From Zygaena filipendulae (taxonomy: Eukaryota > Arthropoda > Insecta > Lepidoptera > Zygaenidae), in the NCBI GenBank assembly GCA_907165275.2, contig OU015649.1, positions 1,828,001-1,892,000 of the forward strand: a DNA stretch of 64,000 bases, given 5' to 3'. Made by a program: the position numbers and the translations under genes. Of this stretch, positions 20,641-32,002 are shown piece after piece (the first letter of the stretch is position 1; every line of letters starts with the position of its first letter). Below the pieces are notes generated by a model. The model was not told the DNA's origin and did not search any database. It saw only the letters and a list, made by a program, of their open reading frames with translations.

Positions 20641-20650
20641 CTTATCTTCT

Positions 20651-20930
20651 TAATATATATAAATCACGTGTCACGTTTTTTGTCCGCGATGGACTCCGAA
20701 ACTACTGAACGGATTTTGAAAAAATTTTGTAACCATTTATAATATAGTCCACTTAAAAGATAGGATAGTTTTTATCCCGGAATTTCCGCGGGAACTCTCG
20801 AATTAATGCGGGGAACAGCTAATCACCGTAAACTACTGTCAAGGGTACAAAGAGGACATAGAGTACATTTTTCCCGGAATTCTCCCGGGACTCCAAAATT
20901 ACCGCGGATGAAATCGCGGGGGACAGCTAG
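20651..20930 (-). mobile_element. Head-family copy, CACGTGTCACG-tailed subfamily, with partial duplication
   Basis: On the minus strand the head is CTAGCTGTCCCCCGCGA, and the distal end contains TTTCGGAGTCCATCGCGGAC and CGTGACACGTGATTTATA. Two head segments lie in tandem (ending at about 20820 and 20930), so it is a composite. Confidence 0.65.
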
Positions 20931-20946
20931 TACCTAATCTTATCTT

Positions 20947-21172
20947 AATATATATAAATCACGTGTCACGTTGTTTGTCCGCGATGGACTCCGAAACTAC
21001 TGAACGGATTTTGATAAAATTTTTAACCATTTATAATATGGTCCAACTTAAAAGATAGGATAGTTTTTATCCCGGAATTCCCTCGGGAACTGAAGGATAT
21101 AGAGTACTTTTTTCCCGCAATCTCCGCGGAAACTCCGAAATTACCGCGGATGAAATCGCGGGGGACAGCTGG
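20947..21172 (-). mobile_element. Head-family copy, CACGTGTCACG-tailed subfamily
   Basis: Nearly the same as 20651-20930 and 41762-41949: TATATAAATCACGTGTCACG, GTCCGCGATGGACTCCGAAA, and ends at GGGGGACAGCTGGTA. Confidence 0.68.
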
Positions 21173-21517
21173 TATTTTCATAAATTCTTATAATTAGGTA
21201 CTTTCTATATGTTTTTGAGTAGTATATTACAATGAAGTTATTTAATTTCAATTTCCTTTGGATTTGTTACTTCCGTTGTCTAGTATAACTCTTAACCCGC
21301 CAAAAGAAGATTACCTTAAAAAACAAGATAAAAATCTGCATATTTGATAGCAAGCGACGACACGGAATGGACACTATGTTCTTACTATGACGTGGTAGAT
21401 TTTGAGCAATCCTTTTCATATCTTGCGTTTACTAAAAAAAGCGTGTAATGAATTAGCATCAAAAATATAAACTATAAAACTTTAAAGTGTATTCAATGCC
21501 ACCATGTATTATTTAAG

Positions 21518-21820
21518 ACTAGCTGTGCCCCGCGGTTTCACCCGCGTGAAAGGTTTTTATGCAACAACTTTTTTCCCGACATCCGATTTCAATGAAACAA
21601 ATCCTATATAGATATGTAGCTCCAGGGCAAGCTACCTGTGGAAACCGCATGGAAATCCGTTCAGTAGATTCAGAGATTATCGCGAACAGACAGACAGACA
21701 CACAGAAAACATTTTTAAAAACCCTTTTTTGCGGTTGGTTACTCTTCTTTTATCACCCCTCTCAATTTTAGGTAAAAATATTCAATGTACAGAATCGCGG
21801 ATTCTACTCTTTTGTATAGA
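21518..21820 (+). mobile_element. Head-family copy, long GTGAAAGGTTTTTATGC subfamily
   Basis: After CTAGCTGTGCCCCGCGG the body is GTGAAAGGTTTTTATGCAAC, TTTCCCGACATCCGATTTCA, ATTCAGAGATTATCGCGAAC, (CAGA)n, and a tail ACAGAATCGCGGATTCTA. The copy at 43091-43405 is the same subfamily. Confidence 0.7.
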
Positions 21821-22290
21821 TTTACTTTCGTATAAGCTGTGCGTGTCACTTCCATTATTTTACAAAAAAAACTGTTATAACTCGTAATATTTTAAAATAT
21901 TGGTATGTTGTTAACTCATTATAAGAGGCTGCTTGAATATATACATAATGTATAGGTATTATACGACTTATTGGTGTATGACTGTACTAAGTAGGTATAT
22001 ATACAACAGACACCATCTTCAATGATAAATTTAGACGTACCTACCTTACTTACAAGTACTTTCGAATACAAAACTAGTTTGCGATCAAGCATGGCTCTTC
22101 TGAGAGGAGGAGCTTGCCCCGCCTACAGTAAGCCAGGAAGGGTCTGGCTATGAAGAAACTTCAATTGTATTTATACTTTATGCTACACTATATTTAGTTA
22201 CGTAAAAAAATACCTAGATGTCGTTATTTATCATTTATCGATAGAGCACCTGTTACAAGTAGCTTTTTCATGGTGTTAACTAAAATGTTC
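21821..22290. other. Unique DNA, no gene seen
   Basis: AT-rich with no motif recognised. CTTGCCCCGCCTACAGTAAG near 22110 is slightly GC-rich. Confidence 0.35.
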
Positions 22291-22616
22291 TTTGGCGGGC
22301 ATCGAAGATGGCGGTTCAGTCATTTATTTTCGTGTCAATAAAAATTTTTAAAAGTGGATTTTGTTGTGTTTTATGGTGCTGTATTGGACAATAATTTTCA
22401 CAGTGACAGTTTTTTGTGTGCTCAAGAAGATAAATATATGACATTTTATGCTGATTTCTTCGGCATCCTCCAAGAGCTACGAGAAAGTTTTTGTAATCTA
22501 TTCAGTACCATGGCCTTTAAGTTCAAACTGTACAACGATGCTAAACGCTAATTTGAACGCATTTAAATAACTTAAATGCATTAGATATATGCGAAAGCCA
22601 ATAAAAAGAAGAAAAG
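22291..22616 (+). repeat. Dispersed repeat or decayed pseudogene, copy 1 of 2
   Basis: Homologous over about 320 bp to 55507-55840: GGCGGGCATCGAAGATGGCG, GTGGATTTTGTTGTGTT, GGTGCTGTATTGGACAATAA, GTGTGCTCAAGAAGATA, ATATGCGAAAGCCAATAAAA. The two copies share no clear terminal repeats. Frames are broken differently in the two, so a conserved protein cannot be claimed. The 5' AAGATGGCGGTTC looks like a gene start, suggesting a spread exon or unknown SINE. Confidence 0.5.
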
Positions 22617-23617
22617 AAAAATATACCTAACTCCACTAGTGATGTCAGAATTTAAACCTAGTCTAAGATCTCGTATTTTGAGACGTCACTACTAACGATT
22701 TATGCATATTACGTATCTACCTAATTAAGAAAGATTAAATAGGTATGTAGGTATATAATTAATGGGTATTTTAATGTCGAATGATGGCGGGCAATTAATG
22801 GCAATCTCAAAGTCAGAGTAGAATTGTGGTGTGACTCCCCTGAAATAACAGAGTGTTTTGAACAACATACACTCGGTCACCGATAAGAAGCAGGAAAACA
22901 GTAGTTTGCATCATCGATATCCAGCTGGACTTAATTAAAAAAAGGTTAATAAACGGATGTGAACCGAATAATGATGGAAAATAATAACCAAAACATAAAA
23001 CTAGTTCGAACAATGATAATTGGTACCACACACGGTGCCGATAATATTATCTGCGTAGGTTATTAATTTTATGATCTCAGATCGAGTTGGACCATTAAAG
23101 TTGTGAGCTTGCATGTAAAAATGTAACGTTCTAAGATTGGTCGTAATTTAAAATTGAAGACAAAAAATTGTCATTATCAGGGATGTGGATGTCTCGAGTC
23201 ACTTCCGGTCTACTGAGAACTGGAAGGATGTAGGAAGGGTTGCCAACTTTAGGCCATGGATTTGGCTATAAAAAGTGGCTATAAACGTGGCTAAAAAGAG
23301 AGACCCAGTTGTCAAAGTATAGGAAAGCGAGAAATACAATTCGAAATCAGATTTGGTTTTCACATTGAAATAGTGTTGTTGAATAGTGGTTGTGCCTATG
23401 ATGAATGCACAACACCCAGTCAAAGTTTGATCGAAATCGAAAAAGACTCTACACAGTTTATTCTTTATACCACAGAGGACAAACAAACATACAAAGAAAT
23501 GTCAGTGTTCATTAGACAAAACAAAGTGTTTTTGGTTTTTTGCATTTTTCGATTTGATGTTTTTTTCGTTAGCAAATTCGATCTGTTTTACCTTTCCTTC
23601 TTCAGCTATATAATCCC
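22617..23617. other. Unique DNA, no gene seen
   Basis: Contains short ORFs on both strands without motifs. No repeat family was recognised. Confidence 0.35.
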
Positions 23618-23840
23618 ACTAGTTGTGCCCCGCGGTTTCACCCGCGTTAATTTCAGAGTTCCCGCGAGAATTCCGGGATAAAAAGTACCCTATGTGTTAA
23701 TCTGATGTATAAGCTATATTATTGTAAAGTTTCACTTAAATCCATCCAGTAGTTTTTGCGTGAAAGAGTAACAAACATCCATCCATCCATCCATCCATCC
23801 ATACTAAGTATAAACTTTCGCGTTTATAATATTAGTAGGA
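23618..23840 (+). mobile_element. Head-family copy with (ATCC)n microsatellite
   Basis: Head ACTAGTTGTGCCCCGCGG, CCGGGATAAAAAGTACCC, CATCCAGTAGTTTTTGCGTG, then about six ATCC units near 23775-23800 and tail TTTATAATATTAGTAGGAT. The microsatellite sits where other copies have (ACAAAC)n. Confidence 0.72.
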
Positions 23841-23855
23841 TACGATTATAATATT

Positions 23856-23897
23856 ATATATATAGGATAGTTGGATATATATATAGGATAGTTGGAT
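23856..23897. repeat. Two tandem ATATATATAGGATAGTTGG units
   Basis: A near-perfect direct duplication immediately after the head-family tail. Confidence 0.5.
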
Positions 23898-25179
23898 TGT
23901 TTGTCAGTTTGTCCAGAACGATTTAAGTTAGTAAGGAAGTTACGTTACTTTTTAACCGTTTTCAGTAAACAAAGAGCGATACATACCTATATATCCCGCG
24001 GGAAAAATAAAAAACACACGAACCAAGTCGCGAGCAAAGCTTGCTATAATACCCTATACGTAATCAGTTGAAGCTAATCCATCAATTTCTTTGTTTTTAA
24101 CAATATTGCATACAATATAGCGAAAACGTCTACAGAATACCGCGATGCATCTCACCCACTATTTAGTTAACGGATCAAACCATTGTTACTTAGGGAGTTA
24201 CTGAGAAAAAAACCATTTGGGCGTGGCCAGTATCGCACCGCGCATCTTGCGCGATGAAACGTGCTTTTATCTAGATAAGTGCCTTCCACCACGAACTGCT
24301 AACTATAAACCGATCTCGACTCAAACCACCCGAACCTAAAGTTCAAATTATATAGACGCTGCCGCTAAAGGCTTATTAAAGAAAAATAAATTTCCAGCCA
24401 CACGAAATCGGCTCGAATCCGCAAAAGCACAAGAACAGATGCTCTCTTGTAACACTGAATTGTAATCCTTATTGATCGCGAACAGTTTACGGAGCGTTGG
24501 GAAAGTTATTCGGTGAGATGCACAAGTTTAATTTTGCATCGAAGTCTTCATCGGCGGTTGTGACGTTGCAGTTTTGGTGCGTTCGAATTGTTTATATTGG
24601 TTTATATTTATATACATGTAGAGCGGATTATAGATAAGAATGGAGCGGGCATTTTCATTTTATTACCAAATTACCGATGGCGAGATAGCAGTCGCGAACC
24701 GATTGTGCCCCGCGCTCGTATCTGGAACATTTGCCAACAGGTAATTGTGTTACCTTATTTTAATCGACTCTTGCGTTCCGTGTGCCTTATCGTTTATTTT
24801 AACAGCAAACATCTACACTGCCATAGTTTAAATATATATAATATAATAAACACGAAAGAAACTCTGTATGTTACCTTTTGTCGCTTAAACCGCTGGACAG
24901 ATTTGGATTTTGATAGGAAGAAAGATTGAATTCTGACGAAATTTTTACATATCTGAACTTTGAAATAAAAAATAAAAAATGTTTTTTTTTTTTTTTTTAT
25001 CTTAGCATAGGATGTAGTCGAAGAACCTATTTATCTACTACAAAAACGACATAATTTAAAGACTAATGTCGTAATTTCAACTAATTTAAATATCTAAATC
25101 TTTTGGATTCCCCGGTCCTTTATCGTTGCCTTATTTCAGGATACACCAGTTTTATCTATGTCAATATAAATAAAAATAA
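23898..25179. other. Unique DNA, no gene seen
   Basis: Mixed composition. A moderately CpG-rich part near 24195-24260 and 24460-24580 has no coding motif. Poly(T) runs lie near 24980. Confidence 0.35.
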
Positions 25180-25440
25180 ATCACCGAAATGTATGTTCCA
25201 AAGAACTGTACCAAATTGGATAAACCTTTTTTTTTTTCGTTATCGTCAGGACAAGATTTGTATAAAAGAAGTTTAGAGTTCCTGCGGTAATTCCAAAATT
25301 CATGCGGGTGAATCTCCGAAATGGTTGCACCGATTTTGGCAGGACTTTCACTGCTAATTTATTAGCTGATATTGTTATAAGAAATAAATTAGGTCACTGT
25401 TGAGTTCTTGCGGAAATACCGAAACTCCCGCTAGTCACAT
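25180..25440 (-). mobile_element. Decayed head-family copies, minus strand
   Basis: GAGTTCCTGCGGTAATTCC and GTTCTTGCGGAAATACCG are head/body remnants. The segment 25200-25290 is the inverse of 26625-26710 (AATTGGATAAACC, CGTTATCGTCAGGACAAG). Confidence 0.5.
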
Positions 25441-25585
25441 ATAGTCTCGCTTACTGTCGTCCAATTTTATAGTGAAAAAGAGCGACCGGTTAGTTGTGTG
25501 TGTATAAGCACTTTGCACCTCCGATTGAAGTTTCAAAAACGCAACGCATTTTGATAGACGATAACAAATCACAGAGCAGAGACCT

Positions 25586-26233
25586 AGCCCCTGATTCACT
25601 ATGGCCAGCAACCAAAGAATATGGATTCATTGATTTCTTGGGTATAGCGCGCGTGGCTGTAAAACAATCCCAAACGCTCGAGATGCCAAAAAGTCACAAA
25701 TGTGAAACTTCCTTGGGCACAGTGGGGAATACAGTTTTCGTGACGTATCATCATAACACGGCATTGAAAGTGCAGGCCCCACCGGGAACGAAGCTTAGTT
25801 CGTTTATATTGTGTAGCTACTGCAGCGTTTTTCCATACAAATTGTGATGATGCTTAGCCAAATGTTTGTCTTGTTAGTTTAAGTTATACTTACTTATTGA
25901 TTTTGGACAGCTTTGCACTAATTTAAGTTTTAGTTATTATAAAAAAAAAAGAAAAAAGAAAATAAAAATTGTTGTTACTGTGCACCCTTACTTTGGGACA
26001 CATTCCAGCTCTAGTAATGTATAATACTTATGTACCTCTTATTGTTTGTATCTCGTTTTGTGTGCCAATAAATAAATAAATAAATAAATAAATAAATTCA
26101 CACCAAAAACTATAGCATTGGCTTAGTAATGAACACAGTAGTAGTAGCTACGTGGGCGAAGCTAAACGAACTTAGCTTCGTTACGCTTCGTTCCCGGTGT
26201 GACATAACTTTATGGTCATAGTGAAACGGGCCT
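25586..26233. mobile_element. M4 MITE, copy 2, with internal hairpin and LINE insertion
   Basis: Left end GCCCCTGATTCACTATGGCC, right end TGGTCATAGTGAAACGGGC, matching 4396-4603. Near the middle, ACCGGGAACGAAGCTTAG (about 25791) and its inverse CTTCGTTCCCGGTG (about 26186) would pair around the inserted LINE 3' end, so the LINE landed close to the hairpin tip. Confidence 0.6.
25850..26098 (+). repeat. LINE 3' end fragment with (AAAT)n tail
   Basis: TTACTTTGGGACACATTCC, TTGTTTGTATCTCGTTTTG, then CAATAAATAAATAAATAAA with about eight units. It is a typical non-LTR 3' UTR and tail inside the M4 element. The left limit is uncertain. Confidence 0.55.
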
Positions 26234-26454
26234 CTGTGCGGCGAACGCTACAAATCAAGCACAAATTAATTACAACGCCATCGTGCACTAGGTGCTGCTA
26301 TCCCCACATCGGCACGACCTCTCGCCAGCTCTTAAATCATAAGCAACTGAACTCTACAACAAACTGATCGATCTACAAGAACGAACGAACGAAACTGGCC
26401 ATTCCCAACAAATAATAAACAATTCTAATAGATTGTTATTTCACGTTTATTTAC

Positions 26455-26763
26455 AACTAGCTGTGCCCGCGGTTTCACACGCGTGAGTAGCGGAATTCTC
26501 GCAGGAACTCCAAAGTAGCCTAATGTATTCCTTATAACACCAGCTAATTAGCAATGAAAGTCCCGTCGATATTGGTCCAACCGTTTTGGAGATTCATCCG
26601 CATCAGTTTCGGAATTCCCGCAGGAACTCCAAACTTCTTTTGTATAAACCTTGTCCTGACAATAACGAACACAAAAAAAAATCAATTATCCAATTTGGTG
26701 CAGTCGTTTGGAAGTTATGCGCTTAGCAACATATTTGGCGATTCATTTTTATTATATAGACTA
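26455..26763 (+). mobile_element. Head-family copy, CAGGAACTCCAAA subfamily
   Basis: ACTAGCTGTGCCCGCGG head, TTCTCGCAGGAACTCCAAAG, ACACCAGCTAATTAGC, CCGTCGATATTGGTCC. A second GAATTCCCGCAGGAACTCC follows at 26610, so two truncated copies are joined. It ends near TTATATAGACTATAG. Confidence 0.62.
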
Positions 26764-27021
26764 TAGCCAGGCCAGCGACACTCCCTTGAACCAAAAGTTA
26801 CTATGGATTTATGCGCGAACTTTTTTACCAACTTTGGAATACTTAACCAAATTTCTATGAACGCGTCATACATTGCATTGGTATGGTTGGCACAAAATAC
26901 TTTCATAGATCGGTTCAGTGATTAGTATGGAAGTGCCTACTCTTAAAAAATAGTGATTATTTGCTCAGTGACTATAGCGTGTGCGTTTCAGACAACGTAA
27001 CTATACTGCAACAACAAAATG

Positions 27022-27350
27022 GAATTGGGTATTCTCCAGGGTATGAAAATCAAAATTCTAATTAGTCCGTCAGTTAGAATTAGAAAATAAAAAAATAATA
27101 GATATGTATTTTTTTCTTTTTCAAATTAATGAAAATAAACATAGATAAAGCATATTTAAGTTTAGGGTGGGGGACTCGTAACGTCAATATTCAGAGCCCC
27201 ATACAAACTGCACCGGGTTGTGACGTCACCCGAAATTTCAACTCGACGTATCGCCGTTATTTTTTGATTATGTAAAAAAAGAAAAATTACGTGTCCAATA
27301 TTTTAATCTTCACGACGAACTAAAAAAAATTTGTCAAGTAGCCAATTCCA
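27022..27350 (-). mobile_element. CRE-bearing MITE M1, copy 4
   Basis: Left part GGGTATGAAAATCAAAATTC, TTAGTCCGTCAGTTAG, then TGTGACGTCACCCG and TACGTGTCCAATATTTT. The ends TGGAATTGG and CCAATTCCA are inverted. Confidence 0.68.
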
Positions 27351-28160
27351 AGGAACAACAGTTTCAACAATTGAATCAAACCGATGGTTATAGACATTTA
27401 TAACGGTTTTTTTTTTTTTGACTCAACACTGGGTGTTATTTGCCACTTTTAATTTATAACGGTTATTTTCCTTCTTTTTTCAAATACTTTATGTATCTAA
27501 ATTCATTCGTCATTGGAACCCAATTTTCGGTGATCTTATGTTAAGTGGAAAGATCAGTGTGCATCAAATGACCGGCATTTTCTCAAGTAAAGCCGAGGAT
27601 AGAAAATGCGTTGTCATAAGCACCGGTGCATCTGAAATCGACACCGTTATACTCTGCTGTAGTCACAGTTAGAAACCTTAAATAATTTAAATCGTCGGGG
27701 TGCTGACAAGTACAAGACAGCAAAATTTTCTGTCATCGGTATTGGGTATAATATTTTACCTAGGTGTATACCTAAAAAACTCAGATCTGTATAAATAAAC
27801 GAATTTTCCTGCAACATATACGGTCTACCATAAAAACATTCGACATAATTAAGCTAGGTCAGTCATTTTTGCATCATGTGCTGGTTGGTGGGTGGTATTT
27901 GCGTCGCAGAAGGAAACACTGTTATAAATTTCATGTTATTACGAGTAGACTTTGATGGATTTGCGATGAATTCAGATACATGGATATAAAAATTTTTATA
28001 AAAATCCCCGACGGAGATATTCTGAAAAAAAATTATCTTAGAAAAATTGTTTACTGTGTCCTTTTTTGGTGAGTGATTGTTTTGACGATTCAATGGATTT
28101 TATAACAACCGTTGTATGTAGGTACATATTGGAAAATCAGTCGCATTAATAATATTATTT
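27351..28160. other. Unique DNA, no gene seen
   Basis: No ORF or repeat of note. Confidence 0.35.
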
Positions 28161-28408
28161 ACTAGCTGTGCCCTGTGGTTTCACCCGCAATAATTTCGAA
28201 GTTCCGATGGAATTTTTCATATAAACTTTGCAACCCCTTTTTACCCCTTAGGGGTTGAATTTCCAAAAATCCTTATCCTTATCGAATGCCTACGTTATAC
28301 AAAGAACACACCCTCCAAGTTTTAGGTCTCTATACGATGAGCGGTTTAGGCTGTGCGTTGATCCATCTGTCATTCAGGACAAAGCATTTTATATGTATAA
28401 ATTAGGCA
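28161..28408 (+). mobile_element. Head-family copy with AGGTCTCTA/GGCTGTGCG body
   Basis: ACTAGCTGTGCCCTGTGG head, CCCCTTAGGGGTTGAATTTC, GAATGCCTACGTTATAC, ACACACCCTCCAAGTTTTAG, TTAGGCTGTGCGTTGATCC. It is the same subfamily as 9481-9702, here more complete next to the head. Confidence 0.68.
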
Positions 28409-29008
28409 TGTCCATAACTATAATAAATATTGATCCATGTTTGCACTCACCTCTATGATCTCACTCACGATTTAAACAACGATACGCATCAACCGTTCCA
28501 TCGGACAAGCGTTTAATGGCGCGATTTTTATCTTTACAAAATGTCACACCGTGACAGGTTCACTGTTATTATAAAAACAAATAAATCATCTACAATTTTC
28601 AATTATTCAAATATAAATACAACCGTAGCACCGTGTGATAAGAGTCATAATTAAAAACAGCGAGCGCAAAGTACGCTCGGTCGTATTCGAAGTTTGAAAC
28701 TTGACATCCGGCGTCCGCGCAACCGTAACGTCGATTATTCGATAATTTTCACAGATTAAAATCGGTTTTTGACAACACTACACATTATACATTTTACTTA
28801 TGTTCAAAATAAAAATTCGAACCGTACAATTTGAAAACGTTACTATTTGAATAAGTACGTTATAAAAACTGTAATTACGATGGATAGAGATCAGTGAACT
28901 ATGGGTAGGTAGAAGGTATAGATGTTCACTATACCTACCTACTATTATAACTTAGTTGTCTAAACGTATGTCTTTGTATATGCTTGTTACATTCGATAGC
29001 TTACTATG
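28409..29008. other. Unique DNA, no gene seen
   Basis: A short CpG-rich patch near 28660-28745 (GGCGTCCGCGCAACCG) stands out. There is nothing else. Confidence 0.35.
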
Positions 29009-29317
29009 ATGGGCATGACGACAAAGTATAAAAATAAAAATTCTATTTAGTCCGTTAGTAATAGTAAAAAAATAATAGACACGAATTTTCGAATTTTAGA
29101 ATTATTAAAAAAATACATGGATAAAACGCATTAAAGTTTAGGAGCGGAAGGTCGCGACGTCATAACTAGGTGCACTTAGGTGTGACGTCACACGGAATTT
29201 CAACTCAATGTACCGCCTTTATTTTTGAATTATGTAAAAAAAGGAAAAATACGTGTCCAATATTTTTTAATAATCTACAAGACGGTCTAAAAATTGAAAT
29301 TTAGTCATCATGCCCAA
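29009..29317 (-). mobile_element. CRE-bearing MITE M1, copy 5
   Basis: The ends ATGGGCATGACGAC and GTCATCATGCCCAAT are inverted. Both CRE-type cores are readable (CGCGACGTCATAAC and TGTGACGTCACACG). Confidence 0.72.
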
Positions 29318-30337
29318 TGCCCATTATGCCCGGCATAAGGCATCTTTTTTGTCATAAGTCATAACCCAGTGCGCGCGGCACAACCTATCAATGTTTCATG
29401 GCAATCGGACTAACCGCCATATAAGAACCCATTAGGTTTCTCCCTTATGCGTTTCTATACTACATAATATATCTATAGCAAAAAGTACTATTCTAGTCCA
29501 TTCATCTATTGCAGGTACGATAGAACAAATTCCATAATGATAATCCTTACTAGTACGATAAACGGGTAAAGTTTTTTCGAAACATTCGTTTTAGTTGTAA
29601 ACGCAAATGGGAACTGTGGTAGGAAACGCGCGAAGACTCCATCTTCGTTTTTCTTTGAGTTAAATTAAGCTCCCTGGTATAATTTTTACATAATTTTAAT
29701 CTGGTATCAAAATTGACAATTTGATTAATGGACGCTTTCGGCACCCTAAGAAAAAATAAGGGCTTGTTCGGTAAAGTTCACGACCGAAAAGTTCCCAACC
29801 GAAGATTGGTCATCAGTGTTTCTGCTATACCGGTGTTCGTTTGGGCACCATATTTGGTCAGTATGAGTATACTGAGTTCCCGTAGTTTGCACATTTCTAT
29901 TGACACCGTGCGGGGTCGGTCACTGGTATTGTGTCGCCGACATATCCTTCCGAAAACGAAGGGCGACCAAAACCTCTTCGATCTGATTGATTTCTCTCCG
30001 TGTACAAATAAAGAGTCATTTACCTAAATACATTCGGCACTATTTAGTTTTTGATTCTGTGGCAGATACAATCACAACCAGAGCACACAATACGAGAAGT
30101 CTCGCACATAACAATACTGCGTGGGCGCATATTAAACGCGCACAGTTATCAGTTCGCATCTGCTGTGAGTTGTGACGTAACAACCATGGAATTAAAATTA
30201 GGTTTACACCATTCCACGAAAAGCAGACTGGCCAGTTTTCTATTTTTCTAACTTATTTTACAAAAAAAAAAATAAGAAAAAAGAAAACTGCTCAGTTTGT
30301 TTGTAGTTTTATAAATAGGCATTATATTTCTCAATAT
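29318..30337. other. Unique DNA; open frames without homology
   Basis: A 99-codon plus-strand frame at 29728-30027 has ordinary composition and no domain I recognise. It overlaps other short frames, so no gene is called. Confidence 0.35.
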
Positions 30338-30549
30338 ACTAGCTGTGCCCCGCGGTTTCACCCGCCTGAGTTTCTGAATTCCCGCAGGAACTCCAAAATA
30401 GCAGTGAAAATACTGTCAAAAATCCAACTCCAAACTTCTTTCATTCTTCTTCTCCTTACAAAAAGAAACACAATAAAAAAAAGAATTAGCGAAATTGGTT
30501 CAGCCGTTCACGCGTGATGCCGTTACCATACATTTTTATAATATAAAGG
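30338..30549 (+). mobile_element. Head-family copy, CAGGAACTCCAAA subfamily
   Basis: CTAGCTGTGCCCCGCGG head, ATTCCCGCAGGAACTCC, CCAAACTTCTTTCATTCTTC, TTCAGCCGTTCACGCGTGAT, ending TTTTTATAATATAAAGG. Confidence 0.68.
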
Positions 30550-30624
30550 TTTTTCATTATATTTAATTAATATTTTTACATAAATTGCCGATTTGACTGA
30601 AGCTTTGCTGATTTCCGCTTCAAT

Positions 30625-30717
30625 AAGCGTATTTCAGGGGTCCAGAGTAGGACATAGGGTAGTTTTTATTCCGGTAGTTCCGCGGGAACTCCGAAATTAA
30701 CGCAGAGAACAGCTAGT
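30625..30717 (-). mobile_element. Head-family fragment, minus strand
   Basis: Minus strand: ACTAGCTGTTCTCTGCG, TTAATTTCGGAGTTCCCGCG, GGAACTACCGGAATAAAAAC. It is truncated. Confidence 0.5.
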
Positions 30718-31599
30718 AATCAATAAACGAGATATTTACTTATAAAGCTCGTTTTAGCGAGATCCACACACGTATATTTAAAATAATACACAATGTGGAT
30801 AGATGGAATTCGTGTTATCTCCATATCGAACCATTAACGGAGCAGTAAAAAACATACGCCATAACACCAAGAACAATGTGTTATGTTAAGCTGTCGTGAC
30901 ACACTGCTTGGGCGAATGGAGAACCTGGTAAGTGAGTTTTCTCTTTCAATGTCCTTTTTTTACTTTAATAGTCAACTTTGTTAAGGATATTTGTTGAAGG
31001 TTTTGGATGCGGAAAGCACAAGATCCTTGGGGGAGACCTACATCGAGCAGCGGACGTCTTTTGGCTGATAAAGATATTCAATTAGTGTCATATCTACCAG
31101 AATTACATTTATTGTCTCATTCATATCAAATGCGTGTAGAAAATAAAAAAATATACGCTATTAACTGTCTTTTAACGTTCTTTATTTGTTTTTGTATTTA
31201 CAGACCCTTATGTGAATATAATTATTATTTACAAATGAACCCGTCGGACGAACTATCCGTCCGTGTGTCGCGTCCCTTATCAGCCGATCTTAAACGGCCG
31301 GCCGGCTTATCGCGTGATCACAGTCACCCAACACCCGCACACTGGCTGTCCAAACAAGCGGACACTGTTTCACAAGTGTGACGGGAAAAGTGTACGGCCT
31401 CGCTGTGCTTACTTGTTCATACATTCTTATAATATTACCAATTCTATGTACCTATATACCTATTTCATTTTTATAAAACGTATCCATAGATTGATAGTAG
31501 AAGGGAGTCTAAATTACCTATCTATTTTAAATAATCACTAGAGAAATAAAATTGATTGCATGTTTTTCAACGAAAAAAAGTGCAGCTTTTTCCCTGTAT
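30718..31599. other. Unique DNA, no gene seen
   Basis: Open frames at 31007-31541 on the plus strand lack recognisable domains. Part near 31240-31390 is moderately GC-rich (CGGCCGGCCGGC). Confidence 0.35.
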
Positions 31600-31770
31600 T
31601 TAGATCTTTACTGTGAATTTCCTGTCCCTCGGGAACAGTAATATCTTTTGTTTTATGTTCTCCCGCCCCCTGGCAATGTGTATGCGAAATTTGCTGATGA
31701 CAGATTGAGTAGTTATAGCGTGAAAATCAACCAAACAAATTCACATTTGCATTTTTTATAAATTCTTAAC
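31600..31770 (+). repeat. Decayed head-family tail
   Basis: CCCCTGGCAATGTGTATGCG, AATTTGCTGATGACAGATTG, GTTATAGCGTGAAAATC and AACAAATTCACATTTGCAT preserve the tail order without the head. Confidence 0.45.
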
Positions 31771-31790
31771 AAATACATTCGATACAATAT

Positions 31791-32002
31791 TACTAGCTGA
31801 CCCGCGCGGTTTTATCCGCGGTAATTTCGGTGTTCCCGTGGGAATTCCAGGATAAAATATAGTTATAAACCGTCCTCTTGAATCACTCTATCTATTGGTG
31901 AAAACCGCATCAAAATCCGTTAAGTAGTTTTAAAGATTTAAGTATACATAGGGTTATAGGGACAGAGAAAACGACTTTATTTTATACTTTATAGTGATTA
32001 AA
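31791..32002 (+). mobile_element. Head-family copy, TCTATCTATTGGTGAAAACCG subfamily
   Basis: TACTAGCTGACCCGCGCGG head, CCAGGATAAAATATAG, TGAATCACTCTATCTATTGG, AACCGCATCAAAATCCGTT and tail GACTTTATTTTATACTTTAT. Relatives are at 42394 and 57415-57725. Confidence 0.66.

Noticed and set aside
23775..23800. (ATCC)n run as a CRISPR-like or regulatory array
   Set aside because: It is a microsatellite in the tail of a head-family repeat, and nothing here is prokaryotic.
25494..25847. A 117-codon plus-strand ORF
   Set aside because: It lies largely inside the M4 MITE, whose other copy has no such frame, so it is chance coding in repeat DNA.
29728..30027. A 99-codon plus-strand ORF
   Set aside because: Ordinary AT-rich codon use, no domain, and overlapped by other frames of similar length.
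31007..31541. Overlapping plus-strand ORFs of 92-124 codons
   Set aside because: No recognisable domain or splice context. Their overlap in different frames argues against coding.
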